From: Roseovarius sp. Pro17
GTDB lineage: Bacteria > Pseudomonadota > Alphaproteobacteria > Rhodobacterales > Rhodobacteraceae
DNA length: 64,000 nt
NCBI RefSeq assembly: GCF_035599575.1
Contig: NZ_CP141179.1
Location: 3,571,001 to 3,635,000 of the forward strand
Direction of reading: 5' to 3'
Part shown: one piece after another, positions 23,453 to 32,986 of the stretch
Position numbering within the stretch: position 1 is the stretch's first letter
How the letters are laid out: each line of letters starts with the position of its first letter
Notes under the pieces: generated by a model
Databases searched by the model: none
What the model saw: only the letters and a program-made list of their open reading frames with translations
What the model was told of the DNA's origin: nothing
Position numbers and translations under genes: made by a program

Positions 23453-26281
23453 ATGCGCAGTAGCAGACGCAATTTTCTCAAGGGTGGTGCAACTGCCGCA
23501 TCTACATTAGCGCTGGCAAAGGCGGCTGGATCGGCCGGTGGCCCTGATACGGTCCGCGAAAGCGAACGGCGGTTGAAAAACCTCATTGCGCCCAACAATA
23601 CGCCGCCCGACCTGCTGTCACGGCCCAGCCCTCCCGTCACACCGTTTGGAATCTGGCCGCTGGAAGAGTTCGCACCACCAGTCGCGCTGCCGTTATTCAC
23701 ACTGACCCAAGCTGAGTCGGCAGGAATGGGCGATGAGGAATGGTGGGATCTATTTCGCGAACGATTCGAGATGGCGGCCGACGCGCTACGCACGGAAGGG
23801 TTCGCAACACCCGGACCATGGACAGTTCGCGGAGAAGAGCGCCCGGCGGGCGGCAATCTAAAGATTGATATTGGCGATCTACCCGACCCCTCTGCCCATC
23901 AACGGTTCTTTGAATTCAGACCCCAAAAATTCTACATCCACCGTGAGGTCGAATTCCTGTGGACCTATCACGCGCAATACGGTGAAGGCTCGTATAGCTG
24001 GGGCTATCACAACGTCTATCGCGCCGATGACGACACCTACCAGAGCACACGAGCCTGTTCTCCGGGGCCGAGTTTTCACACTGTGTATGGCGAGCCAATT
24101 CTGACACGGCGGATCAATGATCTGCCGGATATCGGGAACAGTCCGGGCAGTGCGCAGCTTCGCTTTGCGCTGCCGTCGACAACGTCGCATCTGCATAACG
24201 CACATACCGCGTCAGAAAGTGACGGATTTCCCAGCGACTGGATCAATCCGGGCGAATACTGGGATCATCACTACGCCAACTTCCCGTCCGGCAACGATGA
24301 TCGCGAGAAGTTATCGACGCTTTGGTATCACGATCATCGAATGGATTTCACTGCGTCGAACGTTTATGCGGGACTCGACGGATTCTACATGCTGTTCGAT
24401 GATCGCGACGCCAACAACGCCGACGACGGCACCTTTGGCGACAAGGATTCCAGTTGGCTGCTACCCAGCCATGACTTCGATATTCCACTGATTTTGCATG
24501 ACCTTCTTTTCGCCCAAGAGATGGATGGAGAGCCGCGCAAATTCAGCCGGGACGAGACGACTCGCTGGACCTTCGAGAGCGCGCAGGATTGGGCAGATTT
24601 CGCAGGGACCAATCGGGGCTCGATCTTGGCCGACGGCACAAGAAAGGCGATCAAGGCCCATGCCTACACCGGGACGGACCCGGCCTATGAGCCGTCGCCG
24701 CAGATCATCTTTGACGGGTTCAACACAGAAGGGATCATCGGAGATCGCTGGACCGTAAACCGGCGGATTCAGCCCGGCCTGGAGGTGGAGCCGCGTAAAT
24801 ACCGTCTGCGTATTCTGAATGGCGGACCATCGCGATTGTATGAGTTCTACCTGCACGCACAGGGCGCACCGGAATCGGCATTCGGTCGGGCCGAAGACGA
24901 CCCCGAGGCAGGCGAGCCGACAACCGAGTTGGATCATCCGTTCATCGTGATCTGTGGCGACGGGAATTTTCAGCCGAACCCGGTTTTGGCACACAGCGTC
25001 TTTTTCGGCGTGGCACAGCGTGTAGACGTCATTATCGACTTTTCGAACTATGCTGGTTCGACCGTTTATCTGGTGAACCGACTAGAGCAAGAGCACGGTC
25101 GCGGGCCGAACGAACGCAAGATCGACCCTAAGGATTATGCCTCGGACGACGATTTCTTTGCAGCGAATGCAGTGATGGCGTTTCAGGTCGGCGATTTGGC
25201 CGAGGGCGCTGTACAGTCGGACTATGGCGCGCCCGAAGAAGGCGATGCCGACCCAAGCGCGTTTCCCATGCTGTTTCGGGAGTTTCCGCCGGTGGACTTT
25301 ACCGAAGTCAGACGCGAACGACTGTGGGAGTTCGACTATCACGGTGGGCTCTGGACGATTAACGGCAACATCTTTGATCCCAACCGGGTGGATGCGGGAA
25401 TCGAACAGGATTCCGCCGAGATCTGGACCCTGCGCAACACCGGCAATGGCTGGCATCATCCAATCCACAGCCACTTCACCGAGTTTCTGATCGTCGAGCG
25501 CAACAGTCTGCCGTTCCTGCGCGGAACGATCCAGACAAAGCAATTCGTACAGGAAGCCGATGTAGCGGCACTGACGCCATCGTCAGAAGCGGGGGCGCTG
25601 CTGAGGCAGAGTAGTCCGGACGCAAATGCCGACGCGAGCGGATTTACCGGACGTGAGGGACTGGCCGAGATTTTCAAGGCACCCGAGATGGTAGAGGGTC
25701 TAGAGGACCTCGATGTCGAAGGGCTAAGGGATCGACTGACACCGCAGCTCAGAAGTGCCATTCCGGGCGGCGACGAAGGAGCCGCCGATGCGCTGGTTAT
25801 TCCGAGCGAGGCGATCGCCGCGCTTGGTGACATTCTCGCCACTATGGAATTGTCCGAGGCAATTGAGCTGGTGACAGATCTGCTCAATGGTGACTTCGAC
25901 GCGATGAAGTTCCGCAGCTATGACCTCTTCGCACAATGGGTCGAATTCCTGCCACTGATCGGGTTGGGAAAACCCAAGGTGGGCCGGTTCCTAGGGGGGG
26001 CGCGGCGCGACGTGGCGCTGCTGCAACCCAACGCCGAGGTCGTGATCTTTGCCCGTTGGAAGGACTTCATGGGGCGTCACATCATGCACTGCCACAATGT
26101 GGTGCACGAGGATCACGCGATGATGGTCCGCTGGGATATCGTCCCACAGGGTAGCGGGTTTGACACGCCGGTCGATGGTGACCTGATCGCGCAGACATTG
26201 GGTGACGCGGTCAAGACAGATCGGCGCGTACATATCGAGAACCATCCCGAAGGCGGCGCGCATGCGCCCGACGATAGTTGA
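23453..26281 (+). CDS. Tat-exported multicopper oxidase with long insertions
   Basis: This 942-aa CotA/bilirubin-oxidase-type multicopper oxidase is predicted to couple substrate or metal oxidation to reduction of O2. A Tat signal (SSRRNFLKGGATAASTLALA) opens the protein. Copper motifs in order are HLHNAHTASESDGFP (about residue 246), LWYHDHRMDFTASNVYAGLDGFY (about 290), HHPIHSHF (about 667) and HCHNVVHEDHAMM (about 878), carrying all expected His ligands, the T1 Cys and an axial Met. About 240 residues precede the first motif and about 205 separate the last two, against ~105 and ~70 in CotA, so there are extra domains. The start at ATG 23453 puts the Tat motif at the terminus. Bilirubin-, phenol- or Mn(II)-oxidising roles are all possible. 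Confidence 0.88.
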   Translation: MRSSRRNFLKGGATAASTLALAKAAGSAGGPDTVRESERRLKNLIAPNNTPPDLLSRPSPPVTPFGIWPLEEFAPPVALPLFTLTQAESAGMGDEEWWDLFRERFEMAADALRTEGFATPGPWTVRGEERPAGGNLKIDIGDLPDPSAHQRFFEFRPQKFYIHREVEFLWTYHAQYGEGSYSWGYHNVYRADDDTYQSTRACSPGPSFHTVYGEPILTRRINDLPDIGNSPGSAQLRFALPSTTSHLHNAHTASESDGFPSDWINPGEYWDHHYANFPSGNDDREKLSTLWYHDHRMDFTASNVYAGLDGFYMLFDDRDANNADDGTFGDKDSSWLLPSHDFDIPLILHDLLFAQEMDGEPRKFSRDETTRWTFESAQDWADFAGTNRGSILADGTRKAIKAHAYTGTDPAYEPSPQIIFDGFNTEGIIGDRWTVNRRIQPGLEVEPRKYRLRILNGGPSRLYEFYLHAQGAPESAFGRAEDDPEAGEPTTELDHPFIVICGDGNFQPNPVLAHSVFFGVAQRVDVIIDFSNYAGSTVYLVNRLEQEHGRGPNERKIDPKDYASDDDFFAANAVMAFQVGDLAEGAVQSDYGAPEEGDADPSAFPMLFREFPPVDFTEVRRERLWEFDYHGGLWTINGNIFDPNRVDAGIEQDSAEIWTLRNTGNGWHHPIHSHFTEFLIVERNSLPFLRGTIQTKQFVQEADVAALTPSSEAGALLRQSSPDANADASGFTGREGLAEIFKAPEMVEGLEDLDVEGLRDRLTPQLRSAIPGGDEGAADALVIPSEAIAALGDILATMELSEAIELVTDLLNGDFDAMKFRSYDLFAQWVEFLPLIGLGKPKVGRFLGGARRDVALLQPNAEVVIFARWKDFMGRHIMHCHNVVHEDHAMMVRWDIVPQGSGFDTPVDGDLIAQTLGDAVKTDRRVHIENHPEGGAHAPDDS

Positions 26282-26303
26282 GCGACCTGGAAAGGAGACC
26301 GGT

Positions 26304-26978
26304 ATGACCCAGATGCAGGACAAAACACTTTCAAAAGAGAGGGTCCGCCTGAACCGCCGCACGATTCCGAACGTGCCAGTCGTCTCACATGACGGAAAGG
26401 AATGGTTGTTCTACGATGATCTGATCCGGGACCAAACCGTATTGGTGGCGTTCATGTCGATCGGACATGACCGTGAGTCGAACTGTTCCGCCAAGATGGC
26501 CGAGGTTCGCCGACTGCTGGATCGCGATCCAAGCGATCAGACCCTATTTCTGTCGATCACCGTGGACCCGGATTCAGACGGACCTCTTGGGCTAGCGAGT
26601 CATGCAGGGCAATCAGGTGCCAGCGGTTTCTGTGGCCCCGGCGAGGCCGGGCGCTGGCTGTTTCTGCGAGCCGCGCCGGACGATATTGATCTACTGCGCG
26701 CAGCATTCTACGTGCATCGCAGCCTCTCTCCGGTCCCGACCGGACCCCGAATGATTACGCGGTCGGACTTGCTGCGCATGCCGCGCGAACGGGCAGTGAT
26801 GGATTGCTCTCTTGGGTTGATGCGCTACGGCAACGAAGCGCTCGACATCTGGGGCGCGGCCCCTGTTCGTGCCTCGGCCACCGACATTTCAGCGCGCTTG
26901 AGCTGGGTGCGCGATGCGGGCGCGCCCCGGGCGCGACTTCGCCGCCGAGGGGGGCCATTTCCGGCCATTCATTCCTGA
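26304..26978 (+). CDS. SCO1/SenC-like protein lacking copper ligands
   Basis: This 224-aa protein starts at ATG 26304 behind AAAGGAG. The fold reads like SCO1: VLVAFMSIGHDRESNCSAKMAEVRRLL aligns with the VxxxFxxxxCPxxCP region, and LFLSITVDPDSDGP matches the next strand. The copper CxxxC is reduced to a single Cys (NCSAKM), no distal copper His is evident, and there is no signal peptide. The last ~40 residues (ARLRRRGGPF) are unusual. It may be a structural partner, a Cys-based redox protein or a decaying paralogue. It follows the oxidase by 22 bp and is surely in the same operon. Confidence 0.7.
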   Translation: MTQMQDKTLSKERVRLNRRTIPNVPVVSHDGKEWLFYDDLIRDQTVLVAFMSIGHDRESNCSAKMAEVRRLLDRDPSDQTLFLSITVDPDSDGPLGLASHAGQSGASGFCGPGEAGRWLFLRAAPDDIDLLRAAFYVHRSLSPVPTGPRMITRSDLLRMPRERAVMDCSLGLMRYGNEALDIWGAAPVRASATDISARLSWVRDAGAPRARLRRRGGPFPAIHS

Positions 26979-27014
26979 TTTTGACCGCCAACAAATTTGC
27001 AAAGGAACCGAGCT

Positions 27015-29522
27015 ATGACCCGACGTGCATTATTCACAGGCGCGGTATTAGCGATGACATTCGGGGCGACAGGCGCTCTGGCGCAACCTTGCATGATGCC
27101 CGATCCACCCGTGTTCAAGGCACAGGGGCGCATCCTTGATTTCGGCGTCCTGACCGCAGGTGCGCAATCAGCGGTGCAAGATTTCGACTCCTTCGCCTTT
27201 GAGGGGCTGGAGCCCGGTCTGGTCTTTGATCCGCCAGACGCGGTCATGCGGCTCAACACCGGCACATCGAACGGCGAGCCTGATCTGCGCACGCAAGAAG
27301 AGCGCTATCTAAACCCCGACCATCCCGGCGCACAGCCGAACGTACCGCAATCCGACTGGCGCAGGGTCAACTGCGTCATGGGGACCACTCCCTTCACATT
27401 GACACCACCGTCATTCGCCTTTTCCACTCTGCCACAGATCGCGACGCCAGGCATGATCCGCGCGACCTATGTCAAAACGCCGATGGCGATTTTCCCGGGC
27501 GAGGTGGACGTGGACGGCGAGGTGTCGACCATCGATTCCTTTGCCAATCCGCCCGGCACAAATTTGCTGCCAACCTCCTATCGCAACCTGCGCGATACGC
27601 AGGGCGGCGAGATGATGAACACGCTGCCCTCCAACAAGAAGGGTGAATACCATCTGCTCGACGGCGATCCAACGGCGGTGCGCATCAATTCGGAGTCACC
27701 GATCGACGATCTGCGCTATATTCTGGATACTCTCTACGAAACAGTTACCGAAAAACCCTATCGCGAGTTGCTGACCCGGCCGGATACAGTGACCCTTGAT
27801 TCACTGATCGAGGATGCTGAGGGCGCGTCTGATCGCATCGCGGCCGCTCGCACGATGGTCGACCACCACTTGGCTTGGGGGATCGACCTGATGGAAGGGA
27901 ACGACGCGCCGGGATCGAAGGTGCCGGGCGATCGGGGCTATCTCGGCTTTGCGATGTTGAACCATTCCGGCCAGAACCGCGTAAAGCGCGTCTTGCCCGT
28001 GACGGGCGCCGATGGCCAGATCACCGGTGGCGAGGTCACGGTGCGCCAAATCTGGTTTGGCGGCTATGTCAAATCGGACACGATGTTTTTCGACTTCGGC
28101 TGGAACAAGATCGGCCCCCCGGTCGAGGCCTACGCCAACTGCGGCGGCGAGGGGCAGCCAACTCAGGAAGCTTGCGCCAACGCGGCGGCGATTCCGCCGA
28201 ACAAGCCTTGGGTCATCAACTACGAGATTTTCGTGCTGAGTCGCGGTGCCGACGATTTCTCACCGATGGTGATGCAGTTCGACTGCCCCGGTCGGCTTGA
28301 TATCGGTGGCGTTGCTCAGGGCTGCCAGCCGGTGGACGCCAACCTGCCGCAAGAGGCAGTGGATTGGGTGAACGGACCGCTTCACGCGTCTTTTGACCAA
28401 AGCTTCTTTCCGATGGAGAGCGGAACGAAGGTAGAGCTAAGCGTAAAGATGGCACCAGCGCAGTATTTCAACCTGACCTATTCATGGGGCTGGCGCAGAC
28501 ATCCGCCACGCGCACAGGCGACCGAGAACGGACAAAAGCTCGTGCCGCCCGGCCTGCCGAGCGAAGAGATGTTTTGTCATCCGCTGCGGGCAGGGATCAT
28601 CGATCAGGAACGCTTTGCCTTTGCAGGATTTACAGGGCCTGCGAGTCTGGATGAGCTGCCACCGCCTGAGGAACTGGGACCGATGATCGCCGGTCTGGGT
28701 CTGGCGACGTTGACCCCGGAACAGTTCGACCAATGCCTTGAGCGGTTTCAGGAGGCGAACGGCGCGGACAAGGTCGCGCTCGATATGGTGAACGCGCGGC
28801 TAGGGCTTCTGACCATGTTCTTTGAGGCCCCAGACCCGGCACCGGTAACGGGGCGCGAAAAGATGGATTACGCCATCTCCAAGATCAGCGATCTGGCCCC
28901 GGCAAAGCGGATGTGGCGCGCCTTTCAATTGATGCAGGAAGAGGTGGCCAATCCGTCCGACGCTGACGGCGGAGAGGTCTGGATTGGTCTGCTGCTTGAT
29001 GCGCGCGATGCCTATCTCGACTGGCTCGACCGGAATCATCTGCCCAGTGGCTTGCAGCCCGATCCCGAGACGGACCTGACGCTCGCCTTCCTTAACAACA
29101 CGACCTACGGCCAGCTGCGCGAGGGGGGCTATGTTGCGTTTCCCGATTTGCGGCGGCGCGGCGACATGGCAAAGATCACGCTACTGAATGGCGACTACTT
29201 TCCGCATGGCTATCTCAACGTCGATTTTGGCGGGCTGCGCGGGTGGGAGAATGCCTGGAAATCCACGATCAAAACCGCCGGATCGGGGCCATGGTTCACC
29301 TTTGGCCGCTTTCACGCGCGGTTCAACACGGTGCCGGGATCTGTGGCGGTCGGACCAGCAGTGCGCACCGAAACGCCAGTAGCAGACGGTGAGCCGTTGA
29401 TAACCGTGACACCGGCGGCGCATCGTCTGATGATCCAGTTCAACTTTGAGCCGTCGCCGCGCCTGCGGTTCTATCAATTCGATCCGCTCCACCACGACGC
29501 GGCGATCTACGCAATACATTAA
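27015..29522 (+). CDS. Large exported protein of unknown family in the copper cluster
   Basis: This 835-aa protein starts at ATG 27015 with a signal peptide (RRALFTGAVLAMTFGATGALAQ). The mature protein contains several cysteines in short motifs (QPCMMPDPP, RRVNCVMG, YANCGGEG, QFDCPGRL, EMFCHPLRAG) and no domain I know. The pattern HHLAWGIDL, then FGWNKIGPP and YSWGWRRHPPRAQ, suggests a beta-rich secreted protein. Its placement between two SCO-type genes behind a multicopper oxidase suggests a partner, substrate-binding subunit or second structural component of the oxidase. That role is inference from context only. Confidence 0.75.
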   Translation: MTRRALFTGAVLAMTFGATGALAQPCMMPDPPVFKAQGRILDFGVLTAGAQSAVQDFDSFAFEGLEPGLVFDPPDAVMRLNTGTSNGEPDLRTQEERYLNPDHPGAQPNVPQSDWRRVNCVMGTTPFTLTPPSFAFSTLPQIATPGMIRATYVKTPMAIFPGEVDVDGEVSTIDSFANPPGTNLLPTSYRNLRDTQGGEMMNTLPSNKKGEYHLLDGDPTAVRINSESPIDDLRYILDTLYETVTEKPYRELLTRPDTVTLDSLIEDAEGASDRIAAARTMVDHHLAWGIDLMEGNDAPGSKVPGDRGYLGFAMLNHSGQNRVKRVLPVTGADGQITGGEVTVRQIWFGGYVKSDTMFFDFGWNKIGPPVEAYANCGGEGQPTQEACANAAAIPPNKPWVINYEIFVLSRGADDFSPMVMQFDCPGRLDIGGVAQGCQPVDANLPQEAVDWVNGPLHASFDQSFFPMESGTKVELSVKMAPAQYFNLTYSWGWRRHPPRAQATENGQKLVPPGLPSEEMFCHPLRAGIIDQERFAFAGFTGPASLDELPPPEELGPMIAGLGLATLTPEQFDQCLERFQEANGADKVALDMVNARLGLLTMFFEAPDPAPVTGREKMDYAISKISDLAPAKRMWRAFQLMQEEVANPSDADGGEVWIGLLLDARDAYLDWLDRNHLPSGLQPDPETDLTLAFLNNTTYGQLREGGYVAFPDLRRRGDMAKITLLNGDYFPHGYLNVDFGGLRGWENAWKSTIKTAGSGPWFTFGRFHARFNTVPGSVAVGPAVRTETPVADGEPLITVTPAAHRLMIQFNFEPSPRLRFYQFDPLHHDAAIYAIH

Positions 29523-29580
29523 AGCGTTGCGCGAATATCAGTGTCTCAGCTCTTTCGCGAAACTCATCAGGGAGGCGCGC

Positions 29581-30177
29581 ATGATAGATCGGCGGACGGC
29601 GATGATGGGGGCAGCAGGGACGATGCTGTTGGGCAGACCTTCACGCGCTCAGCACATGCATCATGGGTTTGATCCCACGACCCCGCAGCCCCCGTCACAA
29701 CTGTTGCGGGAGTATCAGATGCCGACAGTGCCGTTGGTAGATCAGGCTGGCACCGCGGTTGATCTTGCGGATGAGTTGCTGAATTCGGGTCCGGTACTGA
29801 TGACCTTCATTTTCACTACCTGCCCCGGCATCTGCCCCATTCTGTCGTCGGTCGTGGCCGGAACAATCGACATGCTTGGCACCGACAGCACCAATGTTCG
29901 GTTCTGGTCGGTCACGATCGCCCCCGATCACGATGGCCCGGCCGAACTGGCCGCTTATGGCGCCATGTTTGACGCCGGGCCTGAGTGGCGCCTCTTTACC
30001 GGCGCACCAGAAGCGATCAACGCGGTGCGAGTGGCTTTTGACGCGGATAGCGATATCAAGATGGCACACCGCGCGCTCTATCTGCTGCGCATCGAAGAGG
30101 ACGCGTGGGCCCGGTTCGAGGGGGATGTGACGCCCGACGACCTTGCCGCAGCCACCCGCGAGGTGCTGGCAACGTGA
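29581..30177 (+). CDS. SCO1/SenC copper chaperone
   Basis: This 198-aa thioredoxin-fold copper chaperone has the copper motif TTCPGICPILSS (CxxxC, about residues 81-87) and the distal His in MAHRALYLL (about 165). The signal region MIDRRTAMMGAAGTMLLGRPSRA looks like a short Tat/Sec leader, and the mature N-terminus is His/Met-rich (QHMHHG), as in periplasmic copper proteins. It probably delivers Cu to the multicopper oxidase encoded upstream rather than to cytochrome oxidase, since no cox genes are near. ATG 29581 follows a GGGAGG ribosome-binding site. Confidence 0.9.
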   Translation: MIDRRTAMMGAAGTMLLGRPSRAQHMHHGFDPTTPQPPSQLLREYQMPTVPLVDQAGTAVDLADELLNSGPVLMTFIFTTCPGICPILSSVVAGTIDMLGTDSTNVRFWSVTIAPDHDGPAELAAYGAMFDAGPEWRLFTGAPEAINAVRVAFDADSDIKMAHRALYLLRIEEDAWARFEGDVTPDDLAAATREVLAT

Positions 30178-31811
30178 TCCGGACAATCTGCGCCCTGCTA
30201 CTGGTCTGGTCGGCGACCGGTGCATTGGCTGATCCGCTGGAAGATGGCGCGCGGATCTACAACGAAGGCCTGCTGCCCGACGGCACAAAGCTGCGCGCGA
30301 CCGTGGCGGGCGGTGCGCGTCTGTCGGGCCGGATGGCCGCCTGCGCGCGCTGCCACCGCCCCAGCGGATACGGCACGGCAGAGGGCGACCTGCGCGTGCC
30401 GGACATCACCGCACTCACCCTCGCATCACCACTAGAACCCCGCCGCGACCGGCTGCTGCGCGAACTCTACCAAGAGCGTCAGGGACCGGTCGCTAAAACC
30501 CGCGCCCACACGCCGCGATTCCGACCCGGTTATGCCGGTGCGTCAGATTTGGCAGGGGCCGTGGTGGACGGCGTCGATCCGGCGGGACGCACGCTAAGCC
30601 CGTCGATGCCGCGCTATGCGCTGAACACAGACTCGCTCAAGGCCCTGAGCAGTTACATGGCAGATCTCTCTCGCGCGCCCGATCCCGGCGTCGACGCGCG
30701 GGTCGTGCATTTTGCCACCGTCTTGGGCCCGGACGTGATACCGGACCGCGCGGCGGCGATGCTCGACGTCATGCATGCTTTCGTCGCGACCCGAAACCGC
30801 GAGATTGAACGCGAACTGGCGCGGCCCGATTTCTCGCCGGGTCAAAAGGCCCTCTATGGGCATGCACGGCGGCTGTGGCGGCTGCATGTCTGGCGCCTGA
30901 ATGGCCTGCCCCAGACATGGAACGCGCAGTTGCAGCAGCATTATGCGCGCCAACCGGTCTTTGCCATGCTGGGCGGAGCGACCGAGGGGGATTGGACACC
31001 CATCGGAGCATTCTGCGAGGTGACGCGTCTGCCGTGCCTTTTCCCGCTGACGGACTGGCCGACCAATGAGCCGGGGCTTTTCACGATCTACCTGTCCGAG
31101 GGGCTGCCTCAGGAAGCGCAGATGATCGCCCAGCGCTTGGCGGATTCCGGGGTTCGCAGCGTGGTTGAGCAGCACGGTTCCGACTTGGCGGCGCGCAGGA
31201 TGGCTCAGAGCGTCGCCACCGCATTGGCGCAGAACCGGATCGCTGTGACCCAGAACGCGCAGGACGCCGAAGCGCTAGTGGTTCTGGGCGACGAGACTGT
31301 GGTGCAGAACATTTTGGCAGACCCAGCTTCGGACTCGATTGCGGGACCGGTCCTTGTGGCGGGCGGGCTGCTGTCGGGCCGCGTGGAACGCGCCCTGAAC
31401 CTGCACCCGGCAAGGCCCCTTATGGTTGCTTGGCGATACGCGAGACCGGATGCGATGCCCGAGCGTATTTACCGCCTGCGCGGCTGGTTACGGGCCCGGC
31501 GGGTCCGGGCCCCGGATTGGGAGCGGACGCAGTTGAACACGTTCCTTGCGCTTGATGCGACCCAACATGCGCTAAACCATCTGGTGGATCGATATTCGCG
31601 CGAATTCTTTATCGAGACGATTGAACACCAGATCGAGACGGGCCTCAATCCCGGCACGTTCTCTCGCATGTCGCTGGGGCCGGCCCAGCGGTTCGCGGCC
31701 CGCGGTGGAGGAATCATGACGCTGTGCCGCAATGGCAAGTTGATCGCGCATATGCCTGAGGCGTGCCAGAAGGCCGAGCGATCCAAATCGCGCGTTCTAG
31801 CAGACCAGTAG
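30174..31811 (+). CDS. Cytochrome c fused to a substrate-binding-like domain
   Basis: This 545-aa protein starts at GTG 30174, overlapping the SCO1 stop (GTGA). A Sec signal (TICALLLVWSATGALA) precedes a mono-haem cytochrome c domain: CARCHRPSGYG at Cys57-His61, with a candidate axial Met in the SPSMPRYAL region. After about residue 200 the protein reads like a type I periplasmic binding fold (VFAMLGGATEGDWTPIGAFCEV, LPCLFPLTDW, AQRLADSGVRSVVEQHG, EALVVLGDETVVQNIL). It could be the electron acceptor or donor of the oxidase system or a sensor-like module. It ends the five-gene cluster. Confidence 0.82.
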   Translation: MIRTICALLLVWSATGALADPLEDGARIYNEGLLPDGTKLRATVAGGARLSGRMAACARCHRPSGYGTAEGDLRVPDITALTLASPLEPRRDRLLRELYQERQGPVAKTRAHTPRFRPGYAGASDLAGAVVDGVDPAGRTLSPSMPRYALNTDSLKALSSYMADLSRAPDPGVDARVVHFATVLGPDVIPDRAAAMLDVMHAFVATRNREIERELARPDFSPGQKALYGHARRLWRLHVWRLNGLPQTWNAQLQQHYARQPVFAMLGGATEGDWTPIGAFCEVTRLPCLFPLTDWPTNEPGLFTIYLSEGLPQEAQMIAQRLADSGVRSVVEQHGSDLAARRMAQSVATALAQNRIAVTQNAQDAEALVVLGDETVVQNILADPASDSIAGPVLVAGGLLSGRVERALNLHPARPLMVAWRYARPDAMPERIYRLRGWLRARRVRAPDWERTQLNTFLALDATQHALNHLVDRYSREFFIETIEHQIETGLNPGTFSRMSLGPAQRFAARGGGIMTLCRNGKLIAHMPEACQKAERSKSRVLADQ

Positions 31812-31855
31812 CAACGGCCTGTCATGCGGTTGCGTGCAGGACGTCGGGCATCAGA

Positions 31856-32986
31856 TCACTGCGATTGCAGCCCGACATTTTCTGCCATCCACGCGATGAT
31901 CAGCGTCGCCAAAACCCCCCTGTTTTCGTGCCACGCGCTGTCTGGCGCTTCCTCAAAGCCGAAATGATGAACGCCCACCAATTGACCGGCGGCGTTGAGA
32001 ATCGGCGCACCTGATGACCCGTTCGCCGTGTCGCAGGTATGGGTGAAATCACTGTCTGGTCCGCGTCCCGACACCGGGCTTGCGATCACCTCACAATCTG
32101 CGATCGACACCTGCTTAGGCAAATCTCCGGGATGTTGAATGATGATCAGCGCCCCGGCGGGGTCCATCGGCTCCTCGGGCATGTTGATGACGCCGTATAC
32201 CTCGCCCGGTGAGGACGACAGGCGAACGGCCGTCACGTCCAGGTCAAAGTTCGATTGATGGGCCGCATATCCCTTGCATCCTCGCTGAGGCCCCATCGCT
32301 AGCCCACCTTCGGCATTGCGTTGATACCCAAAGACGGCGGTCATCGAACTGCAGGATTCCGATGAGCGAATGCAATGCTCATTCGTCAGCAACAGATCCG
32401 GCTCGATTAGAAACCCGGTGCAGGTTCGCGGCACGCCGGCATCAAAGAAGGACAAGAACGCCACTGGCCCTGAAAGCGCTTGCACCTCATCGGGAACTTC
32501 GGGGGATGCGATCGGCCACAGTTGGTTTTCACCATGGACCGAATAGAGCACAAGCTCATCTTGCTGGAGCGACATGTTTTCGATGATGAGCGTGGTGTCA
32601 CCACTTAGCAGGTCCGGAGTATAGAGCGCCATCGTGACCTGCCCGTTTGGGATCAGCCCCGTCCAATAGCCGCTTTCAGGCACGTCAGCGAGCGGGACAA
32701 TGAACTCCTGTTCCAGTTCGGAAAAGAGGTAGAGTTTGGCGGTCTGCGGCGCAGGCGGCCCCTCGACCCGGATCAGCAAGCGCAGATAATCGGTGTCGGG
32801 AATGCTGATCCCATCCTTCCAAACGACCGGGGACTCGCCCGTGCGCTCTGATGCGCCGACCCTCAGGTTCAGCGCGCGCAATCCGCCGTCAATGCGTGAT
32901 TCCAGCACGGGGATATCCTGCGCCGAGGCCGCAATGCCCCAGAGCAGCGCGATCAGCCAGCCCCATCTCATCCCTGCCCATCTCAT
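31856..32986 (-). CDS. Exported trypsin-like serine protease
   Basis: This 376-aa protein of the S1 family (trypsin/glutamyl-endopeptidase-like) has a signal peptide (GWLIALLWGIAASAQ), a ~150-aa beta-rich N-terminal region, then the protease. Catalytic His is in LLTNEHC (about 203), Asp in NFDLDVTAV (about 249) and Ser in GSSGAPIL (about 324). The start at ATG 32986 overlaps the upstream subtilase stop (ATGA). The first ten residues, MRWAG MRWGW, come from a 15-bp imperfect tandem duplication that supplies a second possible start at 32971. It is the last gene of the four-gene operon. Confidence 0.88.
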   Translation of the reverse strand: MRWAGMRWGWLIALLWGIAASAQDIPVLESRIDGGLRALNLRVGASERTGESPVVWKDGISIPDTDYLRLLIRVEGPPAPQTAKLYLFSELEQEFIVPLADVPESGYWTGLIPNGQVTMALYTPDLLSGDTTLIIENMSLQQDELVLYSVHGENQLWPIASPEVPDEVQALSGPVAFLSFFDAGVPRTCTGFLIEPDLLLTNEHCIRSSESCSSMTAVFGYQRNAEGGLAMGPQRGCKGYAAHQSNFDLDVTAVRLSSSPGEVYGVINMPEEPMDPAGALIIIQHPGDLPKQVSIADCEVIASPVSGRGPDSDFTHTCDTANGSSGAPILNAAGQLVGVHHFGFEEAPDSAWHENRGVLATLIIAWMAENVGLQSQ

